Shown: positions 8,506 through 16,519 of the stretch, piece by piece
How positions within the stretch are numbered: the stretch's first letter is position 1
Layout of the letters: each line of letters begins with the position of its first letter
Source of the DNA: UBA966 sp046350355
Lineage (GTDB): Bacteria; Planctomycetota; Phycisphaerae; Phycisphaerales; SM1A02
Reading direction: 5' to 3'
Assembly: GCA_046350355.1 (NCBI GenBank)
Contig: JAXMAN010000001.1
Span: 744,001 to 808,000 of the forward strand
Length of the DNA stretch: 64,000 nucleotides
Notes under the pieces: generated by a model
Told to the model about the DNA's origin: nothing
The model's database searches: none
The model's input: only the letters and a program-made list of their open reading frames with translations
Program-made: the position numbers and the translations under genes

Positions 8506-9963
8506 TCACTTCGCCTCGTTGGGCAGCGGGGGGCTCGCGGAGCCGGGCTGCGAGCGCGGCGGCGCGCCCGTCAGGCTGCGTCCATCGCGCTTGCCGCGCG
8601 CCTCGCGGGCGGCCTTCTTGTCGGCCTTGCGCTGCGCCTCCGCGGGATCCTCGGGATTCGCGGCGCCGAGCGCCTTCGAGGGATCCGCGTTGTCCTTCGC
8701 GTTGGGGTCCTTCGGACGCACGCGCGAGGGATCGAGCTTCGCCGCGCCCGGGATGGACTCCTGCTGCTCGGGCGTGAGGATCGCCATCAGGCGCTCGCGG
8801 TAGGGCTCGCCGAGCTTGTCGCGCTCGATGCGCATCTTGATCACGGGGTCGGCGTTGTTGGCGCCCTGCGGCGTGCTCGGCGCGCTGCGCGGCTGCCCGC
8901 CGTTGTTGCGGCGCTCGATCATCGCCTGCACCTTGCGGCGCGGGGCCTTGGGCTCCTCGGTGCGCAGCATCTCGTAGAACTTGGCGTTCTCGGTGTCGCA
9001 GACGCCCTGGAACTCGGCCTTGAGCGCGTCGATCTGCGCGGCCTGGTCGGGGGTGATCGAGTCGAGCTTGCGCGCGGTGTCGATGAGCATCATCACCGGG
9101 TGCTCGCGGTAGGCGTCGGGGTAGCCCGCGGCGAGCGCCGCGCGGCGGAACTGCTCGCCCCGCGCGCCGATGGCCTTCGCGAGGCTGTCGATGCCCTCGT
9201 CGGTGGCGGCGCGCACCTGGATGCGGGCGGCCATGATGCGGTCCTGCACGCCGGCGCCGCGCTCGTAGTCCATCGCCTTCATCGCGTCGGTCAGCTCGGG
9301 GGCGAGCTCGCGCAGCTTGGCGATGCGGTTGACCAGCGCCGCGTCGAGGGCGACCTCGTACGCATCGAGCGCGGGGCGCACGGCCTCCTGCTCGGCGGGG
9401 GTGAGCTGCATCTGCGCGAGCTCGGTCCAGAGGTTCAGGCGCTCGCCGCTGAGCTCGCCCTCGGGGAGCTGGCGCTCGCGGCGCAGCGCGCGCTCGAACT
9501 TCGGCCAGCGCTCGAGCTGCTGCGGGCCGAGCTGGCTCTTGACGTCGGCGTAGAACTTCTCGACCAGCACCTGCTTCTGCGAGCGCCAGGTCTCCATCTG
9601 CTCCAGGATGCGCGCGACCATCGCGTCGCCGCTGCCGCTCTTGGCGGCGTCCTGGCCCGCGTTCTTCATGCGCTCCTTTGCCTCGAGCATGCCGCCTTCG
9701 AAGGAGCTGCGGTAGTCCTCGAGCAGCGCCTCCATCACGGGGCGCTGCCACTCCTCGAGGCCCAGCGTGTCGATCATCAGCGGCATGTCGCGCTGGAGCA
9801 CGTCGGGCTGGAAGGCGTCGGCCAGGCTCGAGCGGCCGCCGAACTGCGCGTGCGCCGGGGCGGAGAGCGCGAGCGTGCCCGCGACGGCGAGCGTGCCCAG
9901 CAGCAGCGTGCCGCGGCGGATCCAGGTGCGGGGGGCGTGGGTCGAGAGGCGGTTGGTCAGCAT
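8506..9963 (-). CDS. Exported helical protein with LTXXQ-like repeats, first gene of the gsp operon
   Basis: 485 aa, not recognised as a named family. A signal peptide is clear: basic start, hydrophobic GTLLLGTLAVAGTLALSAPAHAQ, cleavage expected after AHA (residue 39). The mature part is predicted mostly helical and charged. It contains several short motifs of the LTXXQ type found in CpxP/Spy-like periplasmic proteins (LTPAEQEAVRPAL, ITPDQAAQIDALK, LTPEQQESIPG). The C-terminal 90 residues are Lys/Arg/Asp-rich and likely disordered. Start ATG 9963 is backed by an AAGGAG Shine-Dalgarno at 9974-9979. It directly precedes gspE on the same strand with 34 bp between, so it may be a secretion-linked chaperone or sensor; that is inference only. 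Confidence 0.75.
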   Translation of the reverse strand: MLTNRLSTHAPRTWIRRGTLLLGTLAVAGTLALSAPAHAQFGGRSSLADAFQPDVLQRDMPLMIDTLGLEEWQRPVMEALLEDYRSSFEGGMLEAKERMKNAGQDAAKSGSGDAMVARILEQMETWRSQKQVLVEKFYADVKSQLGPQQLERWPKFERALRRERQLPEGELSGERLNLWTELAQMQLTPAEQEAVRPALDAYEVALDAALVNRIAKLRELAPELTDAMKAMDYERGAGVQDRIMAARIQVRAATDEGIDSLAKAIGARGEQFRRAALAAGYPDAYREHPVMMLIDTARKLDSITPDQAAQIDALKAEFQGVCDTENAKFYEMLRTEEPKAPRRKVQAMIERRNNGGQPRSAPSTPQGANNADPVIKMRIERDKLGEPYRERLMAILTPEQQESIPGAAKLDPSRVRPKDPNAKDNADPSKALGAANPEDPAEAQRKADKKAAREARGKRDGRSLTGAPPRSQPGSASPPLPNEAK

Positions 9964-10159
9964 GGTTGGGTCACTCCTTACTGTCGGCCAGAAGCGTGCA
10001 TTGTCTCTCGGGCGTCACCGCGGCGCCGCCCGTCCGGGAGAGGCACGGCAGAACGCCGCAGTCGGGGGGATATCGCACCCCATCGGCAGGGACGAGGCGC
10101 GGTCGCACGATGTTCGGCGAATCCCGGGGCGATAACCACGACGGACCCGCCGCGGCGGC
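9964..10159. other. Intergenic region upstream of the gsp operon
   Basis: 196 bp between the scoA-like stop and the first gene of the gsp operon, both on the minus strand. On the minus strand it holds the AAGGAG ribosome site (9974-9979) and a GACAAT hexamer near 10000 that could be the operon's -10. A short GC-rich palindrome (CCGCCGCGGCGG) lies just after the scoA-like stop, without a T tract. No coding potential is apparent. Confidence 0.4.
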
Positions 10160-10861
10160 TCAGCCAGGCGAGACGGTGCGCTGCTCGATGCGCTTCTGCG
10201 GGCGCGTCACGACGATGCGCTGGACGTAGATGCCCGGCAGGTGCACCTGGTCGGGATCGATCTCGCCCTCGGGGACGAGCTCCTCGACCTCGGCGACCGT
10301 GACGCGTCCGCAGGTGGCGGCCATCGGGTTGAAGTTGCGGGCGGTCTTGCGGAAGACCAGGTTGCCGGCGGTGTCCGCCTTCCAGGCGTGGACCAGCGCC
10401 AGGTCCGCGCGGATGCCGCGCTCCAGGACGTAGGTCTCGCCGTCGAACTCCGCGTGCGGCTTGCCCTCGGCGACGACCGTGCCCACGCCGGTCTTGGTGT
10501 AGAAGCCGGCGATGCCCGCGCCGCCGGCGCGCATGCGCTCGGCCAGCGTGCCCTGCGGGGTGAACTCCAGCTCGAGCTCGCCGCTCATGAACTGGCGCTC
10601 GAACTCCGCGTTCTCGCCGACATAGCTCGAGATCATCTTGCGGATCTGGCGGGTCCGCAGCAGCAGGCCCAGCCCCCAGTCGTCCACGCCCGCGTTGTTG
10701 CTGACGCAGACCAGGTCCTTCGCGCCCGAGTCGCGCAGGGCCAGGATCAGGTCCTCGGGGATGCCGCAGAGGCCGAAGCCGCCCAGGGCGACCGTCATGC
10801 CGTCGCGGACGACGCCCTCGAGTGCGGCGGCGGGGGAGGAGTAGACCTTCGAAGCGCTCAT
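10160..10861 (-). CDS. scoA: 3-oxoacid CoA-transferase subunit A
   Basis: 233 aa. The protein carries the family I CoA-transferase signature GGFGLCGIPEDLI (about residues 27-39) and ends with a typical ScoA tail. Subunit A binds acyl-CoA and moves CoA between succinate and acetoacetate (or related acids) only together with subunit B, which carries the catalytic Glu. Subunit B normally follows directly and is often fused or overlapping. Here the next gene downstream is the unrelated gsp operon and the upstream neighbour is a divergent transporter, so the A subunit is an orphan in this window. Start ATG 10861 has GAGG 11 nt upstream; a TACACT hexamer at 10926-10931 (minus strand) would give a leader of about 60 nt. 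Confidence 0.88.
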   Translation of the reverse strand: MSASKVYSSPAAALEGVVRDGMTVALGGFGLCGIPEDLILALRDSGAKDLVCVSNNAGVDDWGLGLLLRTRQIRKMISSYVGENAEFERQFMSGELELEFTPQGTLAERMRAGGAGIAGFYTKTGVGTVVAEGKPHAEFDGETYVLERGIRADLALVHAWKADTAGNLVFRKTARNFNPMAATCGRVTVAEVEELVPEGEIDPDQVHLPGIYVQRIVVTRPQKRIEQRTVSPG

Positions 10862-10946
10862 GCTCGGTGGACCTCGCTGAAAACGGCGGCGCGGCGGGGG
10901 GGTGCCGCGCCCCACGGGGGCCGCAAGTGTATGCGGCGGGGAACGC

Positions 10947-10952
10947 TACGCT
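10947..10952 (+). promoter_or_regulatory. Putative -10 hexamer TACGCT of the MFS gene
   Basis: The hexamer ends 13 bp before the GTG start. No SD sequence follows. A leader of about 6 nt or none is implied. No good -35 match is visible. Confidence 0.4.
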
Positions 10953-10965
10953 TGCGCCTCCACGC

Positions 10966-12249
10966 GTGCGGCAGCGCCTCATCGCCATCCTCCTTCCCCT
11001 GCTGCTGCTGCTTTCGGCGATGCCCGACACGATGGCGGCGCCGGTCCTGAAGGAGCTCTTCGTCGACCGCTACGGGGTGGGACCGCGCGCGGCGCAGCTC
11101 TTCATGGCGGTCAACCTGGTCGGGGCGCTTGCGGCGGTCCCGCTGCTGGTCTGGGCGCGCCGGCGCGCCAGCGCGGTGACGCTGCTGGTGGTGGGGTCGG
11201 TCGCCGACGCGGTGCTGCTGGGGGTGCTGGCGATGCCGGTGGGCTTCGCCTCCTCGCTGGTGCTGCGCGCGGCGGAGGGGGTCACGGACGTGGTGGTCTT
11301 CGCGGCGCTCTTCGACCTGGTGCGCCGGCGCAGCGGGGCGCACGCCGCGCGCGGGCTGGGCTACGCCTCCACGCCGCTGCTGCTGGGGCTGGGGGTCGGC
11401 GCGGTTGTCGGTGGGCAGGCGGCGCAGCGGGTCATCCCCGACCGCGCGGGCGGCCTCGACGGCATCACCAACGCCGGCGCGGACGTGGCGATGGCGGTCT
11501 TCGGGGTCTCGGCGCTCGCGTGCATCCTGGTGGCGCTCGGCGCCTTCGTGGCGCGCCGGCAGCTCCTGCAGGTGGCGCAGGTGGAGCCGGAGGCCTCCCC
11601 GCTGGCGCCCTCGGGCGAATCCCACGCGGCGGCGGTCGCGCACGGCGTCTTCGACGACCGGCCGCGCCCGCTCTGGTGGGCGTGCGCGATGGCCTTCGCC
11701 GACCGCGCGACGGGCGGGCTGATCACGGGCACGCTGCCGCTGGCGCTCGCGGAGTTCCTGGGCTACTCGAAGCAGCAGCGCGGCTGGCTCATCGGGCTGC
11801 CGCTGCTGCTGATGGCGCTGGGCACGGGCCCCTCGGGCGCGCTCTGCGACCGCGTCGGCAGCCTGCGCGTGCGCCTGATCGCGGGCGTCTTCTACGCGCT
11901 CGCCTTCGCGGCGATCCCCTTCGCGGCGGGGACGCAGTGGATGCTCGCCGCGGCGATGTTCGCGGTGGGGATCTCGGGCGCGGCGCTCTTCTCCAGCTCG
12001 CTCGCGGTCGCCGCGGAGAGCGGCGGCGCGGCGGTCGCCATCGGCGGGCTGCGCGCGGCGGGGGACCTGGGCTTCTTCGCGGGGACCGCGCTCTCGGTGC
12101 TCGCGCTGCAGTCGCTCGGGCGCGAGCCGCGCTACGAGGACTACACCGCCATCATCTCCGGCTTCGGCGCGCTGCACCTGCTGACGACGGGGCTGCTCGC
12201 GGCGCTCGCGCTGACCGCGGCGCGCCGCGCGGGACGCACGGCGCCGTGA
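10966..12249 (+). CDS. Major facilitator superfamily transporter
   Basis: 427 aa from GTG 10966. About twelve hydrophobic segments are visible, beginning with RLIAILLPLLLLLSAMPDTM, and a long cytoplasmic loop around residues 205-240 splits the protein in two six-helix halves. The second half contains GALCDRVGSLRVRLIAG, an MFS loop 8-9 motif variant of the loop 2-3 signature. Substrate cannot be told. Start choice: an in-frame GTG also exists at 10927, but a TACGCT hexamer at 10947-10952 would place transcription start after it, so 10966 is preferred. It diverges from the scoA-like gene with about 100 bp between. Confidence 0.75.
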   Translation: MRQRLIAILLPLLLLLSAMPDTMAAPVLKELFVDRYGVGPRAAQLFMAVNLVGALAAVPLLVWARRRASAVTLLVVGSVADAVLLGVLAMPVGFASSLVLRAAEGVTDVVVFAALFDLVRRRSGAHAARGLGYASTPLLLGLGVGAVVGGQAAQRVIPDRAGGLDGITNAGADVAMAVFGVSALACILVALGAFVARRQLLQVAQVEPEASPLAPSGESHAAAVAHGVFDDRPRPLWWACAMAFADRATGGLITGTLPLALAEFLGYSKQQRGWLIGLPLLLMALGTGPSGALCDRVGSLRVRLIAGVFYALAFAAIPFAAGTQWMLAAAMFAVGISGAALFSSSLAVAAESGGAAVAIGGLRAAGDLGFFAGTALSVLALQSLGREPRYEDYTAIISGFGALHLLTTGLLAALALTAARRAGRTAP

Positions 12250-12279
12250 CGGCGGCCGCGCGCCCCGCGGGCGCTCCGA

Positions 12280-13473
12280 TCAGTTGACGCTCGCCGCCAG
12301 CGCGGGCTCGGCGCCCGGCGCGGGGCGTGCGCCTTCGATGGCCAGGCGCAGCTTCTCGAGCGCGCGGTTCTGGATCTGCCGCACGCGCTCCTTCGTGACG
12401 CCGATGAGCTCGCCGACCTGCTCCAGCGTGGGCTGGCGGGTCTGCAGGGCGCCATCGAGGCCGAAGCGGTGCATGATCACCGCGTGCTCCATCTCGCTGA
12501 GCTCGGCGCGGTTGCGCTCGACGATGTCGCGCACCTCGGCGGCGCTGTCGCGCAGCGCCGTCGCGCGCACCGTCTCCGCGTGGTTCGAGCGCTCCATCTC
12601 GGGGTCGAACTCCGTGGGGAAGCGCTGGCGGTGCTTGGCCAGCTTGATCCCGTGGCGGCTGAAGGCCTTGAGGATCGCGCGGCACGCGTAGGTGCTGAAC
12701 TTGAAGCCGCGGCCGCAGTCGAACTTGTCGACCGCGCGCATCAGCGCCATGTTGCCCTCGCTGATGAGGTCGCCGAAGTCGCCCTCGGGCAGGCGCACGC
12801 GCTTGGCCATCGCCAGCACGAGCGCGAGGTTGGTCTCGGCGATCTGCTCGCGGTAGCCCTGCGCGATGCCGTGCCAGCGCAGCATCTCGCGTGCGGTGGC
12901 CGTGTCGGGCGCCTTGCCGCGCAGCTTCTCCTGGATGGAGCGCACGCGGAAGCGCGCGTAGTTGAACTGCATGAAGACCACGCGCTCCTCGGCGGCGGTG
13001 AGGACGACGTTGTCGTGCCGGCGCGGGCCGCCGTCGCGGCCGCGCGAGCCGATCTCCTCCATCATCGGGCGGTACCAGGTGACATCGGGACGCCGGACCG
13101 CGGGGGCCTGGTCGTAGATGCGCTTCTGCGCGCCCGCCCGGTGGAACTCCGGGTGGTCCATGAAGTCCATCGGCTCGGCCTGGATCTCGGCGAGGACCGC
13201 CGACTCCGCGGCGCTCAGGCGCGCGGAGGCGCGGCTGCGCGAGCGGCCGCCGGCGCGCGGGGCGCGCGGCTCGACGACCATCGCGGACTTCGCCGGCGCA
13301 CCGATCGTGGTGCAGCCACCGCAGCCACCCAGGCGCTCGCCGCGCACGGCCTCCGTGCCCGACGGCATCGCCGCGTCCGCCTCGACGGGCAGACGGGTCG
13401 ATCGACGCTGGCGGCCCTGCACGCGCGCGAGGGGGGCATCCCGTCCCACACGGCTGTTGGCGGAGTCTGGCAT
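12280..13473 (-). CDS. Sigma-70 family RNA polymerase sigma factor, atypical region 2.3-2.4
   Basis: 397 aa. Start ATG 13473 is preceded by a full AGGAGG ribosome site 7 bp upstream. The N-terminal 140 residues are basic, low-complexity and not conserved with RpoD region 1. Region 2 is present (ETNLALVLAMAKRVRLPEGD, DLISEGNMALMRAVDKFD, GFKFSTYA). After the last motif the family's Trp-rich melting element is replaced by CRAILKAFSRHGIKLAKH. Region 4 is canonical (LEQVGELIGVTKERVRQIQNRALEKL). A protein with regions 2 and 4 plus a linker region 3 fits group 1/2 sigma factors, but the missing aromatic residues make open-complex formation unlike SigA. It is convergent with the MFS gene and lies downstream of ndk. 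Confidence 0.85.
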   Translation of the reverse strand: MPDSANSRVGRDAPLARVQGRQRRSTRLPVEADAAMPSGTEAVRGERLGGCGGCTTIGAPAKSAMVVEPRAPRAGGRSRSRASARLSAAESAVLAEIQAEPMDFMDHPEFHRAGAQKRIYDQAPAVRRPDVTWYRPMMEEIGSRGRDGGPRRHDNVVLTAAEERVVFMQFNYARFRVRSIQEKLRGKAPDTATAREMLRWHGIAQGYREQIAETNLALVLAMAKRVRLPEGDFGDLISEGNMALMRAVDKFDCGRGFKFSTYACRAILKAFSRHGIKLAKHRQRFPTEFDPEMERSNHAETVRATALRDSAAEVRDIVERNRAELSEMEHAVIMHRFGLDGALQTRQPTLEQVGELIGVTKERVRQIQNRALEKLRLAIEGARPAPGAEPALAASVN

Positions 13474-13777
13474 GGCGTGCCTCCTGATCTGCGGGTGGCG
13501 GGAGTTCGCCGGAGCCATGGAAACCGATGCGCCCACTCGGGCGATCCGGCTCCCCTCCGGCGCTGCACTCCCACGACTCGCACTTGCTCTACGCAGCCAT
13601 TCGCTGGCTGTTCTACTCGGATTCAAAAGGAATTGAAAGACTTATCGGACAATGCGAGAATGGCCTGATTTTCAGCCTTCAAACCGGGTGAGAGACACGA
13701 CCGCCCCGCCGGGATTCGGCGGGGCGGTCGGAATTGCTGCGAATTGGTCCGGGAATCCGGCCCGAAGGCCGGGGACC
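13474..13777. other. Intergenic region with ndk terminator hairpin and sigma-factor leader
   Basis: 304 bp without a gene. From right to left it holds a perfect 13 bp hairpin after ndk (13699-13729), then an AT-richer patch (about 13600-13680), then a leader of roughly 140 nt ending in the AGGAGG site of the sigma gene. On the minus strand TTTCAA-N17-TAGAAC in the AT-rich patch (near 13612-13640) is a plausible promoter for the sigma gene. No ORF with plausible codon use was found. Confidence 0.5.
13699..13729 (-). terminator. Hairpin after ndk
   Basis: Perfect 13 bp stem GACCGCCCCGCCG / CGGCGGGGCGGTC with a 5 nt loop, about 50 bp after the ndk stop. On the minus strand the stem is followed by GTGTCTCTC, so there is no strong U tract; it may act as a weak terminator or as a 3' stabilising structure. 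Confidence 0.5.
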
Positions 13778-14248
13778 TCACTCCGGCTTGCCGCTGGAGG
13801 AGTCGTAGACCCAGGCGTCGCCGGCGCGCGGGAAGTCCAGGACCTCGCCGGCCTTGAAGAAGAGCGACAGTTCGCGGGCCGCGGCCTCAGGGCCGTCGGA
13901 GCCGTGGATCAGGTTGAAGCTGTTGCTGACGCCGAAATCGCCGCGGATCGTGCCGGCGGCGGCCTTGGAGCCGAAGGTGGCGCCCATCAGGTTGCGGCAG
14001 ATGGTGACCGCGCCGATGCCGCGGACCGCCAGCACGAGCACGGGGCTCGAGGTCATGAACTTCACCAGGCCCGGGTAGAAGGGCTTGGAGACGTGGTCCT
14101 TGTAGTGCTGCGCGGCGAGCTCGGGGGTGATCTGCATCAGCTTGGCGCCGACGATCTGCAGGCCCTTCTCTTCGAAGCGCGAGATGATGCGGCCCATCAG
14201 GCCGCGCTGGACGGCGTCGGGCTTCAGGATGATCAGGCTGGTTTCCAT
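13778..14248 (-). CDS. ndk: Nucleoside diphosphate kinase
   Basis: 156 aa. Transfers the gamma phosphate of ATP to NDPs through a phospho-His intermediate. Seen: the conserved start METSLIILKPDAVQRGLMG, GATFGSKAAAGTIRGDFG, and the C-terminal NSFNLIHGSDGPEAAARE that carries the catalytic His in the family motif N-x-x-H-G-S-D. Length is close to the family's 140-155 with a slightly longer tail. ATG 14248 has GGAG at 14256-14259, and a strong TATGAT -10 on the minus strand (14280-14285) gives a leader of about 25 nt. It diverges from the topoisomerase VI operon. Confidence 0.96.
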   Translation of the reverse strand: METSLIILKPDAVQRGLMGRIISRFEEKGLQIVGAKLMQITPELAAQHYKDHVSKPFYPGLVKFMTSSPVLVLAVRGIGAVTICRNLMGATFGSKAAAGTIRGDFGVSNSFNLIHGSDGPEAAARELSLFFKAGEVLDFPRAGDAWVYDSSSGKPE

Positions 14249-14279
14249 GGGGGGACTCCGGGAAGTGGGGAAGGGGCGG

Positions 14280-14285
14280 ATCATA
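14280..14285 (-). promoter_or_regulatory. -10 hexamer TATGAT of ndk
   Basis: Five of six bases match TATAAT. It sits about 31 bp before the ndk ATG, and an SD sequence lies between, so this is a leadered promoter. Confidence 0.6.
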
Positions 14286-14326
14286 GCGAAAATGGCTAGC
14301 GCGGCGGGGGTTTCGCCCGATCCTGC

Positions 14327-14332
14327 TACCGT
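14327..14332 (+). promoter_or_regulatory. Possible -10 TACCGT of the topoisomerase VI operon
   Basis: TACCGT lies about 80 bp before the top6B ATG in the short divergent gap to ndk. A leader of about 75 nt with an AGAGG site would result. The match is weak and there is no clear -35. Confidence 0.3.
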
Positions 14333-14413
14333 ATCGGGCCTTTCCGCCGCCCTCCGCGGCGGGTTCCCGTGGCGCGGCAACTGGACGCCGCGCCCATCTC
14401 CAGAGGTGCATCG

Positions 14414-16480
14414 ATGGCAGCCAAGGAAGCGGTCGTGACGGCTGAGCGGACTCCCAGGAAGAAGACGGCACCCCGGGTCGACGCGGAGACCATGGCCGCG
14501 CGCCAGCGGGACATCTCGGTGAGCGAGTTCTTCGCGAAGAACCGCCACCTCCTGGGCTTCGACAACCCCCGCAAGGCGATGCTGACGACCGTCAAGGAGG
14601 CGGTCGACAACAGCCTCGACGCCTGCGAGGAGGCGGGGATCCTCCCCGAGATCGCCGTCATCGTCGAGGACCTGGAGCCGGGACGCCCCGCGACCGCCAA
14701 GAGCTCGCGCTACCGCGTGACCGTCGTCGACAACGGCCCCGGCATCGTGCGCCGCCAGGTGGAGAACATCTTCGGGCGCCTGCTCTACGGCTCGAAGTTC
14801 CACCGGTTGAAGATGAGCCGCGGCCAGCAGGGCATCGGCATCAGCGCCGCGGGCATGTACGGCCTCATCACGACGGGCCGTCCGATGACCATCTTCACGA
14901 AGCCCAAGGCCGGCCAGCCGACGCACCACATCGAGCTGGCGATGAACACCAAGACCAACCGGGCCGAGGTGATCTTCGACAAGGAGACGAAGGAGTTCCC
15001 GCCGCCGCGCCTGCGCGCGCTCACGCCGGGCACGCGCGTGCTCGCGGAGCAGGGGGGCTTCCTCACCGAGAAGGAGTTCCCCACCGGGACCTCGGTGAGC
15101 ATCGAGCTCGACGGCAAGTACCAGCGCGGACGCGGCTCGGTGGACGAGTTCCTCGAGCTCACCGCGATCGCCAACCCGCACGCGCGCATCGTCTTCGTGC
15201 CGCCCTCGCGCGTCACCGAGGAGGAGGACGACCTGGGCGTGATGGCGCACGCCGAGGCCAGCGCCGCCGCGGCCGCGACCGTCACCACCGAGAGCAACGG
15301 CGTCATCGTCTACCCGCGCGGCGTGCAGGAGCTGCCCCCGGAGACCAAGGAGATCCAGCCGCATCCCAAGGGGATCGAGCTGGGCACGCTGCTGCAGATG
15401 CTCAAGGACTACGAGCTGAGCGACAAGGGCTCGCTCTACTCCTTCCTGCAGGAGCGCTTCTGCCGCATCAGCGCGGCGACCGCCTCCTCGATGTGCGACG
15501 CCGTCGGCGTCACCAGCCGCACCAAGGCGGGTGACATCGAGCCCCCGCAGGCGGAGAAGCTCTACAAGGTCTTCCAGGAGGCGAAGCTGCCGCCGCCGCC
15601 GACGGACTGCCTCGCGCCCATCGGCGTGCGCCAGCTCCTGGCGGGCATGCTCAAGGGCGTGCGCGCGGAGTTCTACGCCGCCAGCAGCCGCGAGGCCGAG
15701 GTCTACCGTGGCCGCCCCTTCCAGATCGAGGCGGCGATCGCCTTCGGCGGCGACCTGCCCGCCGACGAGTCCGCGCGCGTCATCCGCTTCGCCAACCGCG
15801 TGCCGCTGCTCTTCCAGCAGAGCGCCTGCTCGAGCTTCAAGGCGGTCGTCGAGACCGCGTGGAAGAACTACAACCTGCAGCAGCCGCGCGGCAGCCTCCC
15901 CGTGGGCCCGATGGTGATCATGATCCACATGGCCTCCGTGTGGGTCCCATTCACCAGCGAGAGCAAGGAGGCGATCGCCGACTACGACGAGATCCGCAAG
16001 GAGATGAAGCTGGCGCTCATGGAGTGCGGGCGCAAGCTCGGCACCTACCTGCGCAAGCGGCAGAAGATGCGCCGCGAGGGCGAGCGCCGCGACGTCTTCG
16101 AGCGCTACATCGGCGAGATCGCGCGCGCCGTCAACGACATCACCGGCGAGGACGCCAAGAAGGTCTACGACGCGCTCCTCAAGCAGGCGCGCGAGCGCAC
16201 CGCGGTGGCGGACCAGGTCCTCGACGAGGACGGCCGCGTCGTGAAGGACGAGCCGATGGACGAGGACGGCGTGATCGTCGTCCCCGACGCGGTCGCGCCG
16301 CTGGCCGCGCCTCCCGCGGCGGCGCCGCCGCTGCCGGACGCGCCCGCCGCCGCCAAGACCCGGCGCCGCCCGAAGGCCCCCGCCCGTCCCGATCCCGGCC
16401 GCGAGGCCCTGCGCGAGCGCGCCGCCAAGGCCGCCGCCAAGCCCCGCCGCGGCGGCGCCGACGGCGCGCGCCTCTTCTGA
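14414..16480 (+). CDS. top6B: DNA topoisomerase VI subunit B
   Basis: 688 aa, the GHKL ATPase subunit of a type IIB topoisomerase. ATP binding dimerises B and opens the DNA gate in subunit A. Seen: N box VKEAVDNSLDA (about 60-70), DNGPG (106-110), the glycine loop SRGQQGIGISAAG (135-147), then the H2TH and transducer parts (GTLLQMLKDYELSDKGSLYSFL, IGVRQLLAGMLKG, VHMASVWVPFTSESKEAIADY-like region near residue 510). Archaeal Top6B is about 530 aa; here an acidic/Ala insert (about 270-300) and a 100-residue Pro/Ala/Lys/Arg tail add length. ATG 14414 has AGAGGTG 6 bp upstream; an in-frame GTG at 14369 is less likely. Subunit A follows 39 bp downstream. Topo VI is mainly archaeal and plant; bacterial cases are sparse. 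Confidence 0.93.
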   Translation: MAAKEAVVTAERTPRKKTAPRVDAETMAARQRDISVSEFFAKNRHLLGFDNPRKAMLTTVKEAVDNSLDACEEAGILPEIAVIVEDLEPGRPATAKSSRYRVTVVDNGPGIVRRQVENIFGRLLYGSKFHRLKMSRGQQGIGISAAGMYGLITTGRPMTIFTKPKAGQPTHHIELAMNTKTNRAEVIFDKETKEFPPPRLRALTPGTRVLAEQGGFLTEKEFPTGTSVSIELDGKYQRGRGSVDEFLELTAIANPHARIVFVPPSRVTEEEDDLGVMAHAEASAAAAATVTTESNGVIVYPRGVQELPPETKEIQPHPKGIELGTLLQMLKDYELSDKGSLYSFLQERFCRISAATASSMCDAVGVTSRTKAGDIEPPQAEKLYKVFQEAKLPPPPTDCLAPIGVRQLLAGMLKGVRAEFYAASSREAEVYRGRPFQIEAAIAFGGDLPADESARVIRFANRVPLLFQQSACSSFKAVVETAWKNYNLQQPRGSLPVGPMVIMIHMASVWVPFTSESKEAIADYDEIRKEMKLALMECGRKLGTYLRKRQKMRREGERRDVFERYIGEIARAVNDITGEDAKKVYDALLKQARERTAVADQVLDEDGRVVKDEPMDEDGVIVVPDAVAPLAAPPAAAPPLPDAPAAAKTRRRPKAPARPDPGREALRERAAKAAAKPRRGGADGARLF

Positions 16481-16519
16481 TCCCGACGATCCCGCACACC
16501 CCGCCAGGAAGTCCACGAC

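Noticed and set aside
10927..10966. Earlier GTG start for the MFS gene
   Set aside because: A TACGCT hexamer at 10947-10952 would place the transcript start after it; the extra residues are not conserved-looking.
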